Shown here piece after piece: positions 36,253-48,000 of a DNA stretch of 64,000 nt. Where the stretch lies: assembly GCA_947095535.1 (NCBI GenBank), contig OX352772.1:49495445-49559444 (forward strand), written 5' to 3'. The DNA is from Poecilobothrus nobilitatus. Taxonomy: Eukaryota; Arthropoda; Insecta; Diptera; Dolichopodidae. The stretch's first letter is position 1, and the number at the start of each line of letters is the position of its first letter. The translations under genes were made by a program, and so were the position numbers. The notes beneath the pieces were generated by a model that saw only the letters and a program-made list of their open reading frames with translations, had not been told where the DNA came from and did not search any database.

Positions 36253-36428
36253 TTTTTTTTTATTTAGTTTATTCCCCTGCTATTACACAGCCTTTCCATT
36301 TCAGGCAGGGCTGTGAATGTCGTAAGGAGGAATTATTCTTACGACGTCTGTAGTATTCGAACCCACACTCCCTTAGTGTTTACAACATATTTCATAGGCT
36401 CTTACTCACTAAGTCACTGAGACCCCAA
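36253..36428 (-). mobile_element. tRNA-type SINE, copy 3, near the Runx splice donor
   Basis: The minus strand reads ggggtctcagtgacttagtg.., a B box like GGGTTCGAATAC, a body with TTACGACATTCACAGCC and AAAGGCTGTGTAAT, then A-rich sequence. The 11-bp target duplication is ggtctagtaat (36242-36252) and ggtctagtgat (36429-36439), 10 of 11 matching. It sits about 145 bp downstream (minus sense) of the Runx exon's donor site, in the same orientation as the gene, so it would be included in the pre-mRNA. Confidence 0.85.
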
Positions 36429-36562
36429 GGTCTAGTGATGCTTCTTAAAATTAAAATTTTTTTTTATTAAAGATATTCTTGAAAAAAAATTGGATAGTAC
36501 AATTTTATTAGTTTTTTTTTTATTATAACTGAACTTAATTTTATTTTATTTAAAAAAATTTA

Positions 36563-37616
<1,054 letters not shown>

Positions 37617-37875
37617 CAAAATTGGGGTTCCAAACGTTAAGTTCATTATGGAGTATGAAAAGAGCTTTTTTATAAAATTAATTTATTTCCTATCTATATT
37701 TAATTATAATGTACACTTAATGTACACTTCATAAATTTTATTTCAAATGTTGTAGAAGTTTTGTAAAAAGACAAGCAAACTAACAGCTGATAGATGGTCT
37801 AAAATTTGGGGTTCTCAACTGTATGTCCGTTATTGACTATAAAAAAATTGTTCTTCTACAAAATTGATTTATTTA
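37617..37875. repeat. Diverged direct duplication, about 75 bp, spaced 183 bp
   Basis: aaaattggggttccaaacgt..ttcattatgga.tatgaaaa and ..ataaaattaatttattt at 37617-37690 recur as aaaatttggggttctcaact..ccgttattgactataaaaa and ..acaaaattgatttattta at 37800-37875. Same orientation and moderate divergence. Origin unknown. Confidence 0.65.
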
Positions 37876-40619
37876 GTCTAAAATTATTATATAAGTATAC
37901 ATATGTATTTATACACATAAAAAAAAAAATAAACTAAAAACACTTTTGAATTAAATTACAAAAATTATCTATCGTTTAATATCTAAATATATATGTAATT
38001 ATAATTTAAGTACTTTTTGACATTTGAACTCAATATAATTAAGAGATAATAATGAGTTTTTAAATTATCTTACAACACTAGAGGTACTATACAAAAAAAA
38101 GGAAATACAAAATAAAAAAACAAAGTATGCATGTATGTAATTATTGTTTTGGTAACAAAAGTCTATCCAGTCTTTTAATAAATAATTTAAAAGCTTTTTC
38201 ATAATAAAATAGTTTTGTTTTTTTTGTTTTTGTCTTAGTTGGTCTTTTGCCAAAAAAAAAAAAAAAACAAAAAAAAAATATTGCTAAAAAGTAAAGAAAA
38301 GTGAAAATTCAAAAGTGTTAGTTCAATCATTTGAAAATAAAAAAAATTTTCAGTTTTATTCACTATTGCATTTTTTTTTTGTTTTGTTTTTGTTTTTAGC
38401 GTTTTTCAATGTTTGTCCAATTTGACCATTTAAAAACGATGTCTACTAAATGACAAAAAAAAAAAAAAAAAAATAACAACAAAATTCTAAGAAAATTTTT
38501 TTTTTTTGTCAATGTGTTTTTTTATAAATACATATGTACATTAACATACGAAAAAATATATATGGTGGTAACGGTATACCAAAGATTCGTGGTATTAGTG
38601 TGGCCACTAACGTTCGGTATGTTTTTTGGTTTAAATCAAAAAAAAACAAAAAACAAAAATTAGAAAAATAAAACAAAAAGAGAAAAAAAAACATTAAAAC
38701 AAGAAAATGGCGATAAAAAAAATAACATAAAAACAGTTATAAACAAAAAAAAAAGCAAAAAAAAAATTACGGAATAATAAGAAACAGAGCAAAAAAACAA
38801 CAACAGTTAGAAAAATTGGAGCACACACAAAAAAAAATACAATTTTTCAAAATATTTTTTATTTTTTTCCAGGACGTAGAAAAGGTAGAAAATAAAACAA
38901 AACAATAAAAAAAGACAAAAATATTGCAAAATAAAACACAAAAAAAAAAAATTAGACAGAAAACAAAAATGAATAACATACGGTTTAAAAATGAAAGTAA
39001 ACAAAAAAAAAAGCAATCGTAAATAAAAAAATTAAACAAATGACGGTCAAATAGCATATAGCAAAAAAAAAAATTTGGAAAAACTCATAAATTCTTATTC
39101 CTACAGTGAACTTTGGTACACACAAACTCATATATTATGTAACTAATTTTTTTTGTTTTTTGCCCAAAATATATTTTTTACGTACATACATATGTGTAAA
39201 TTTCGATGAATTTAATAAAGTGGCTTTATTTTTACATTTAATTCTGAAAGGATTGAAAAAAAAAAATTAAAAGAAAAAAATAGTAAGAAAGAGAAAACAA
39301 ATCATAGAAATAAATATTTAAAAAAAGGATCAAATAACAAATGATAGCAATAAACAAAGCCAAAAAATAAAGGATAAAATGTATGAATTTCAATTTTTTA
39401 TAAAACTTTTTTATATTTTATTTAATTTTTTTTTTTTTTTTTATTATTGGTTTGTTGGTTGTGTAAAAAGGATAGATATATTTTTTATCTACATATATAT
39501 ATAATATGTATTTATGTGGACAAGGTAATATGAAAATCACTTTTGTTTTGAGGGAAAATAAAAATAAAATTAAAAAAAATTATAATAGAAAAGTAAATAT
39601 AAAAGTATTATAAATAAATAACAATTTATTATTTATTATTAGTAATTTTTTTTATTTTTTATTGTTCTGTTGTGTACAATGTATAATTGTACAATACAAG
39701 ACAAAAATATGTATAACGAAATGATTTTTTTGTTAAAATTGTACTTTATTATCAAAATAGAATCAGTGTTTTTTTTTTTGAAGTATATGTTTCCTTTTTA
39801 ACACATTTTTAAAAATTTTTGAAAAAATATGCCTATTAGTTTCACTGTGTTCGTCTCTGTATCTGTCAGACTGTTTATCTATTCGATTGTTTACAAAAGT
39901 TCTACACAGTTTTAAATAGAGCAATAAAATTTTAACTGTTTTACTGCAAAAAAATTAATTTTGTGAAACAACTTTTTGCTGTAGCCTCACCCATTGCAGA
40001 GCTAAAACTCTCCAAAGTTCGTAAAAGTCCTACATTTAAATTGTTAGAACACAACTTCTATAAGGTATACATTCAATCTGAAAACGCCAAACGATAGCTT
40101 TATATATATATATAAAATAAATTAATACTTTTTCCATACAGTTTTTTAATTTACCGTAATAAATTTTGTCATTAGATCTTTGGAAATAAGTATGAGTTAT
40201 TTCAGAAAAAATTTTTGTGTCACTGCCCTTTTAGAAGATATAATAGGTCAAAAACTGAAAATTCACTATTTTTAAACATCTGTAACTTGAACACATGTCC
40301 AAATTTTTTTTGAAATAATATACAAAATATAAAGCTCCAACATTATAATGTTTGTTTGTCTTAACAACTTTTCTTAATAATATAGGGTTACCTTATAATT
40401 GACGAACGTGTGACTTAGTTTTCCCCATTTTTTTTTAGCAAATATTTCTAACGATTTTTTTCGAACGGTCCAAACCAGTGCGAAGGAGAGTTTTTCGAAA
40501 GATTTCTGAAGTGAAGCAGAATTTAATTAGACAAAGAAATTTCTTAAACTCAACATAACTCATATCAGCTTTTTTATCGAAATTAACACAGGCCACCTGA
40601 TATTAAGACCAATAGATAA
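37876..40619. other. A+T-rich intron DNA with strongly strand-skewed A-rich block
   Basis: The interval 38449-39060 is dominated by A on the plus strand (many AAAAACA units), which opens overlapping Phe-rich frames on the minus strand (38509-38694, 38767-39057) that are low-complexity and not genes. T-rich runs lie near 39420-39445. 39930-40500 is a little less A+T-rich but unrecognised. Confidence 0.5.
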
Positions 40620-40860
40620 ATAAAAAATCGGTAAACCGGAAACTAATCTATATAGGGGATGTGAGTAGTAGAGGGAAACAGTACTGCACACTTTGTGTAA
40701 ATGCATAGTCTTCGAATTCCAAAAAAGAATTTTGGGAAAGAGATACTGGAGAACTTCTTTAAAGTGAAAATACTCGACAAATTACAAGATTTATGAAGGG
40801 AATAGGTCAGTTTGATGAAATCATAACTTGGTCTACTTGACAAATTTAGCGTTTTTCAAA
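40620..40860 (+). pseudogene. LINE fragment: probable C-terminal tail with Cys/His motif
   Basis: In one frame about 40655-40770 reads ..VLHTLCKCIVFEFQKRILGK, resembling the E..LH.LC.CPAL...R...LG segment near the C-terminus of RNase-H-bearing insect LINEs. After a frameshift ENTRQITRFMKGIGQFDE follows, resembling the ..ILRF.K..G..DE ending. The DNA aligns with 62785-62910 (gatactggagaacttctt versus aatactgggagaacctct). The frame is broken. An open frame on the opposite strand is only its antisense. Confidence 0.5.
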
Positions 40861-41519
40861 ACATTTTCTTGTAATCTTGAATGGAACCGTCATAATATAA
40901 GAAACATAACAAAGAAAACAGCAGAAAAGAAAATAATTATTGTAAAATTTTAAAAGAAAAAAACAAAACATGTGCCAGTTAAAAAAAAAGCAAATATGTT
41001 TGACAATAAAAAAAATTATCAAATAAAAAAAATGTGAAATTTACTATGTTAATCTCATTCTGATCAAATTAACATAAGAAAAACTATGTTTAACCAAACT
41101 GAACGAATCTAACATATGCCTATTATGGGCATTAGATTTCGATATGCGGAACTGAACATGTGTCGCTAAGTGACATTTACACATGTTGAACTGTGTCATT
41201 TTGTCTACCGCTTAATTAACTCCGAAACAAAATAGTGTACAATCCAGAGCAAGTCGATTAAAAAATATTTAAGATCAGGATATTAGGCTCTTCAAAGTTT
41301 TATACAAACAACGGTAAATCCAACTGAAGAAGACTTTTAAATAATTTTTGGAAACTTCTGATTATATAAAATTTTTGAAGACCGGCAATTAAACCGATGA
41401 AAAATTGAAGTAACTGAAGAAATATTAAAAATAGAAGTTATATATAATGAAAATAGTCGTGTAATAAAAACTATCAACTGAAAAAACATATAATATTAAT
41501 ATTACCCTTCTACCCTTAT
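40861..41519. other. A+T-rich DNA with one small inverted repeat
   Basis: aacatgtgt and acacatgtt (9-bp arms, about 15-nt loop) lie at about 41154-41186. Nothing else is recognised. Confidence 0.5.
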
Positions 41520-41639
41520 CCTTTTAAGTGAAAAAGAGTACGAGTGCTCTATGAGTGTGTGGGACTTTAACCTTCTTTATTGACCAAATACCACCTCCCT
41601 TTTTTGACTAAACAATAGGTTATACGACCTTTAGTACTC

Positions 41640-41886
41640 ATGTACTGCCTGGTCAGAGGAAGTTTAGTTATGGAATGAAAATTGATTTCAAATTGGCAGG
41701 CATATTGTGAGCAAAGTTGTTAATATTCACCTTGAATCTTTGAACGTTGTAAATGTAATCATCACCAATTCTGGGGAAAATATGAGGTGGGAGATGGTTC
41801 CACATTCGCGATGTTCGTACTACAAACAAATTTCCATAAGCCGAATTGCAAATCTTTGATTTTCTTACAAATTTATTATCATTCAA
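41640..41886 (-). pseudogene. LINE fragment: reverse transcriptase C-terminal tail
   Basis: A 72-codon open stretch on the minus strand reads ..GNLFVVRTSRMWNHLPPHIF then FKVNINNFAHN. This matches the conserved tail of jockey/CR1-like LINE proteins, normally SF..RT.RLWN.LP...FP..Y....FK..V...L. It begins without the RT core, so it is a 5'-truncated copy, and the open frame is short enough to be chance preservation or recent insertion. It is related in kind to the tails at 8100-8300 and 60180-60290. Confidence 0.72.
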
Positions 41887-44569
41887 AACTTATTAGACTT
41901 ATTATATTTCTTTTTGACAATTTATAACCCCACTTCCCCAAAATACGAAAATTAGATCAGAAATATAACTTTAAATTCTATTTATCTTTAACTTTAATGA
42001 AATACTGATTATTATTATTAGGAATAAAAAATAAAAACCCGTACAATTTGTATTTATTCTATTTTTCAGCATAATTATTACGTAATTTAATTTTTCATCA
42101 TTTGTTAGTTAAGTGAGTTATACTTTAACCCACCGTTGTTAGAAAAAAGAAAAAAGCACAACATTTTATTGTCTTTTCAGATCAGAAATAAAATGCAATT
42201 ACTATATCTATGTTTCTTTAAAAATGTCTTTGAACCTTAACAAGTAGACAACGATAATAATAACAGTTCCTAATGAAAATGATTCTAGACAAATTAAAAA
42301 ATGTTGTAATGTATTTAAAATATTATATTAAAGCATTCATACATATACATAAAAAATTTTATACTACTATAGTAAAAATAAAGGTATGATACAAAAAAAA
42401 AAAAAACAAAAACTTTCTTTAAGTGAACTCTTAATAGCTGATATTCCTCTCCTCGTCATTGTTACACCCCTCATCCCATCATGATAAAAGATATTTAATT
42501 GTACATTGTTATTGTTTCTTTGAGATGCTGGCAAATACCCTTTGCAATTGATAGGAAAAAAGTTAAGAAATTCTAATTAAAAACTTTTATAAGAGTTTTT
42601 TTTTTTTGTTAATTTTTTATTTTTTTTTTTTTGTTTCTCAGCTTCTTTTTTGTTTTTTTTTTTGTTTTCTTTTTTTATAATAGGTAGTGAGATTCTGTCG
42701 ACTGTGAGAAGTTTAGGATGTGATAATGAGTGAAAATAATTTGTTCTTGCTGTGAAAAATTTTGAACTTTAATGAAACTTTGTTGCTTTTAAAATTGAAT
42801 TTGAGGTGTTTTGATGTTTTTTGAATTTTTTTTTTACTTTATTTTCATTTTGTGGGTTAACTGAAAATTCAAAAACAGAAAAATTTGATCAAATGATGAT
42901 AATTAAAAAAATAAGATGGTGACAGTTGCAACATCAACTTATATAAAATAAACTTAAACACATAGTAAAAGTTTCTAATTATCTGCTAATTGAATAAAAA
43001 ACTGTAAAATGATTTTTTTTTTAAAGAAAGCAGTTTCTAACTTTGTTAAGATTTTAACATTCAAAATTAATATTGGTTAATATAATAACTGAAATAAATT
43101 TTTATATTAAATAATCTTCAATTCCAGGTATATCTAAACCTAGATGCTACATTGTTTTATTAGAAATACATCAGTTTTCCTTATGAAAATCTTTTCCACG
43201 TATCTTAAAGATGTGCATAGTGAATTTAACAATGAATAGGCAAACTATTTCCATATCTTATATTTAACTGATTATTTAGTGGCACGTATTGCCATCTTTA
43301 AACATCTTTCCATTTAATAGAAATTGATTGCAATATATTTGAAAATATCAAAGAAAACAGAAATGGAACTAAAAATTTTTGCATTGAATCTCGAAAACTT
43401 TAGTTTTTTTCTTCAGCTTGTAGGTCACATTAGTACCAATTTCTAATACAATTTAATTCCAATATTTACAAATTCACATCAAAAAGTATATTACAGTGTA
43501 AAGAAATTGAATACAATAAAAAAATAAAATAAAAAAAGAATAAGAAAGAAGCACAGGAGTCAAAATTAAATAATCCGCGTATGTTGCCTTCAGGCGAGCA
43601 TCAAAACTCAAAACTTATTAAAAAACATAAAAAAAAGGCAATATAATCAACAAAATTACCTCAACATTAAAGAAAATGTTTAAAAGAAAAATAATAACAA
43701 AGCATATAAAAAAAAAATTGTTTTTTAATAAAAAAACAATAAGACACCAACCAACAATATAAACAGGAGGTACATAATATCAACAGATATATTATAAACA
43801 GTACAATTTCTAATGCCTTTAAACTTAAAAAACAGAAAAAAAAATAAAAAAAAGTTTTCTAACTTGAGGCAAATTGTTATAGAAAGATGGTTTGATTTTG
43901 TTAAATAGATAGAAAAGGGGGGAGACAACAAACAACCAATGTAACAAAAAAAAAAACATAACAAAAACAAAAATAATAAACAACAATTCAGGGATAACTA
44001 ACTATGAAAATTAGAAAATGCGATTACAGCGTGAACAATAAATGTCACAATAATCTTTAATAGAAAGTCAAATCCGAAAACAATTTAGACGGGGTTTCTA
44101 CTATTAAAAAATCTATACTTTATTATTTTGTTTACTATATATATATGCCTCCCCATTTTTTATTATTTTAAAATTCTTAACTAGAGACATCATTACATTT
44201 ATTTTTTTTTTTATTTTATACGATTTTTTAACAACAAAACCATTTAAGGCTGGATAAATTTTATATTTTTTTTTTTCGCGATTTATATTATGCCCGCGAT
44301 AAAACTCCATTTAAACGAACCATGGAAATTTTATAGAAAAATAAAAAAAAAGAAAGAGAGTGTTATATGTTTGCATTTCTGTTCAGACAATTATGATAAT
44401 CAAGCAATATAATAATAAGTATATAATTATGAGAATTTGAGAAGTAGTTTTGGCATGTTTTTCTTTAATAGATAGTTTTAGAAAAATGAAAATTTTTTTT
44501 ATAACCTTAAACGGAATCTTAAAAAGTTAACTTTTTATTATAAAATTACATTGATATCGACATTTAAAA
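41887..44569. other. A+T-rich intron DNA with poly(T) block
   Basis: T runs alternate with short G/C islands at 42597-42675. A short, less A+T-rich piece (about 42683-42760) lies just after. Otherwise there are A-rich tracts near 43500-44000 and nothing coding. Frames at 43725-43970 and 44113-44310 are low-complexity. Confidence 0.5.
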
Positions 44570-44672
44570 TTTCCCTACTGTATAGCCATGCATTAATAGT
44601 TAGAAGCTTTATTCCATTATTAAAGGGCGGAAGGATGAGAGAGGTGGGTTCAGTCAGTAAGAATCTGACACA
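44570..44672 (+). repeat. Poly(A)-ended dispersed repeat family, copy 4 (partial)
   Basis: Only the 3' middle is left: tttattccattattaaaggg, gagaggtgggttcagtcagt and aagaatctgacac, matching copies 1, 5 and 6. It lies about 120 bp before copy 5. Confidence 0.65.
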
Positions 44673-44792
44673 AATAATACGATATTCTAATCCTAATCTT
44701 AATTTTTACAATAACAACATAAATAAATTCAAAGGAACTTGATCATCAACTGTTTATTATAATTATTTATTAGGTATTTTATAATATTAATA

Positions 44793-45180
44793 ATTAATAC
44801 TAATACCAATAATAACAGCTGCTAGAGTGACAGTGGGTTTCTCTTCAATTTTTACCTCATGAAGAAAGGGGCATATTGTAACTATAGATAGTTATAGTCA
44901 CTGTTAACAAAATAGTAATAATAATAGATGGATTCGTTGATCCCTTTCAGTCCTACTCCCAATTCAATAATAACGCGTTCTTACCCTATCCTCTCTAATA
45001 ATCAATATACTGCATTATCAGTTAGCTATCCTAAGCAACATACTACTTTAACAGTTAGAGATTTCATCCTATTATATTGCCTAAAGGGAGAGGTAGCTTT
45101 AGTAAATAAGAATCTGACACTACCAAGGGGAAAATCATGATGTCTTTGAAGGATTCCCACCCCCCTTAAAAAAAAAAAAA
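44793..45180 (+). repeat. Poly(A)-ended dispersed repeat family, copy 5
   Basis: A near full-length member. It has taataccaataataacagct, agagtgacagtgggtttctc, tacctcatgaagaaa, agttatagtcactgttaaca, cctactcccaattcaataa, tgcattatc, agatttcatcctattatatt, aaagggagaggtagctttag, aataagaatctgacactacc and aggattcccacccccctta, then a 15-nt A tail. A 70-codon frame runs through it whose second half (DFILLYCLKGEVALVNKNLT) matches the translation of copy 6. Confidence 0.82.
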
Positions 45181-47919
45181 AATCTCATCATCTCAATCAC
45201 AGCTTCATCTTCTCCGTCCAATATACTATTAAGGACGTGAAATTAATCTTAGCTACCAAAGAATTTCAAAACTCATAAATTAAATTTCCACTCTTAGTTT
45301 TTGATAGCGCGAAGGGAATTTGATAAACGATTGATTTATATTTTTTTTTAACTTTCATAGTTTTCGCAGCAAAAACGTTTATCAGCATTATAACTGAAGA
45401 TAAAACTTATACCAAAAAATGTAGACAAACAATTAACAACTAACCGAAAATTTTTGACCTTTCATTTATCTTCATTTCAATTCTTACCTCCTAACATAAG
45501 TAACAACAATTTATTTTTACTTCAATTACATTATAAATACCTTAATGAATCTATTATGTCCCTCTTTTGATTTAACATAAAGAAAAAATCAAGTATTAAT
45601 ATAATTTAAATATTTTTAATTGCAAATTGCCTATAGGACTTTAAAAAATTATACAAATAGCGTTGACGCATATACATAAACAACATTAATGCTGCCTGAT
45701 GATTATTTAGTTGTTATTTGGTTGACAAAAATATAAAATCTACGGTTGATAATTATTATGATATGACAATTACAACTGATGTATGACTTTTAATGCATCA
45801 ATATGAAATAATATAAAATAAAATTAATTTCGAACAACATTAATAATAACAACAATAAAAACAACAATGCCAATTGTATTACTGGTAGTAGTAGTAGTAC
45901 TAACATTGACGGTAATAACAGTAGTGGGATCATCTAACAAACAGATTTTAATCCGGAATGAATAATAAAAGATGCAGGAAACATCAAATAATGAAAAAAA
46001 GAGCATTTTTGTTTTCTTCATAATGTATAATAAATTTTTTTTTGTGTTGTTGTTGTTGTTGTTCTTGTTTCTATCATTCTTGTTGCTTTAAAGCCTTAAG
46101 GCGAATACTAAATGATATAACAGGATTTAATACTGTATATCCTCTGGTTTTATATTATAGTATATAATATATAATATACGAATATATTTAGAAGTTGTAT
46201 TTTATACCCTCTTTTGATATATATATTTTTTTTTTTTTTTTGTTTCATTTATTTTAAATATACTTTCGATATCTCTTTCTCTTTTTTTATTTTAAGCTTT
46301 ATTTATCTGATTTTTAAATATATTTATTATTTTGTTTGTTGTTTTGATGCTATTTTCAATTCTTGAAACAAAATCACTTTAATATGATACTTTATTTCAC
46401 TTTATTATATTTTAAATATGTATATTATATTGTTTGTATATGTTTTTCTTTAAATCGCATTTCTTTCCATTTGTTCCTGTATTTTTTTATTTTTTTTTTT
46501 CTTTATTATGTTTTAGAGGGTATCATCCTGTTTATCCTTATGATTTTTTTAATGTTTCCTAATAAGCGACTTTTGTACTTTTTTAAATGTTTTTCATTTT
46601 TGTTATTGCAGTTCTTGTATGTTTTTTTTTTTTTTTTCTTGTTAATCCTGAAGATGAATATATACATTAGAACATACGTACATCTATATAGATTTTTTCC
46701 CTTTGTGTTCCTGTTATTGTTCTCGGTTATTTCTCTTTTTGAATTAAGAATGAGCAACAGGAGAGATAACTTTTAATATGTTCCCAATGGAATTTTCGTA
46801 TTTTCAAAAAATAAAAAATAAAAAATGGAAAAAAAGTGCGTTGTTTTGAACAAAAAAAAAAACTTGAGTTTATTTTTATTTTTAAAGAAACATTAAATTT
46901 AACAATAAACAAACATTGCAAAACAAAAGAACACAATATTTTTGTTTATGTGGCAGTGAAATGGTAAAATTTGTACTTTTATAATCATCAGAATTATATG
47001 ATAGAAAAAAAAGAGAGTGGTTGGAGGAGTAAAGATGAACCATCAAATATATATGTATATATGTACATCTACTTAAAAGCATATCAAATTGTTTCTCTCT
47101 TATTAAAAATCATTAACCTCGATTTAAAAAAAAAAACAACAAAATAAAAAAAAGGAAAAGTATTTTTTTAAGGTTAAACAAAATGTGAAATGAGGCAAAA
47201 TATTTAAAAATAATAACAAAAACAATGTTTAGGGATATAATTTTAAAAATAAAAATAAAACATGAAAAATGTGAGTTTTTAAATATACCTGTTAAAAAAA
47301 AAATTCAAATTGAAATTTAATATTTTAGGAAAAATTTTTTTATTAGCAGAAATTATGGGTCTAAATTTAAGGTAAAGGATAAATTAAGAAGGATTAATAT
47401 CAATAATATTTTTATAAGTAATTGGTATTATATTAAAGTATACAAATTAGTCAAAAAAAAAAAATACTAATAATATTAAGAAGGGGAATAAAAAATCCCA
47501 TAATTGGCAAAACAAGAAAAAAAAGAAATAAATTTTATTAAATTATACTAAAGGTAACTGAGAACCCAACATAACGGAGAATTCCCTTTTGCGGTTGCTT
47601 AGATTTTAACTACCATCTAATTAAAATTCATTTAAAAGTAAATTTAAAGTGAATTTTTTGAAATTCTCCTAAATTGAGTTTCAAATTTTTCAAAATTAAT
47701 AAACAAGATAAAATCAAAAATAGTTAATTAAAAGACACGTGATTCAATTTTAAAAATTGGAATGAGGTTTTTTTTCAGATTTTTATTTTAAAAAATATTG
47801 ATATTATGTTGTCTAACGTTAGTCTATTCACTTTTTATTATATTTTCATTCTAATGTATAAAGCATATATTATTGTTTATTTGTCCTTTATGCATTGCTA
47901 CACCATATATCTAATTAAA
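45181..47919. other. A+T-rich intron DNA with microsatellites and T-rich block
   Basis: (GTA)n at about 45887-45899, (GTT)n at about 46045-46062, and a T-dominated block at 46225-46660 that opens the 137-codon Phe/Tyr/Leu-rich frame 46363-46776. That frame is low-complexity with no recognisable domain, so I do not call it a gene. Confidence 0.5.
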
Positions 47920-48000
47920 ACCAAAGCTTACAGGACCGTTTTACTAAGGCTAAAAGAGGTCGACTACTTTTTACGGTCCTCTAATCCTTTTTGGCTAAAT
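47920..48000. repeat. Imperfect inverted repeat around AGGACCGT
   Basis: aggaccgt (47932-47939) and acggtcct (47973-47980) are exact inverses. Flanking ccaaa..tta and taa..tttttgg extend the similarity to roughly 25 bp with gaps. Origin not recognised. Confidence 0.5.

Noticed and set aside
38509..38694. Minus-strand frame with TYRTLVATLIPRIFGIPLPPY upstream of the Runx exon, considered as another Runx exon
   Set aside because: It does not resemble any part of the Runt domain, lies between low-complexity tracts, and I found no matching splice sites.
46363..46776. 137-codon plus-strand frame looking like a membrane protein
   Set aside because: The hydrophobicity comes from TTT/TTA-rich DNA. 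No family resemblance is seen, and the opposite strand is equally open (46506-46757).
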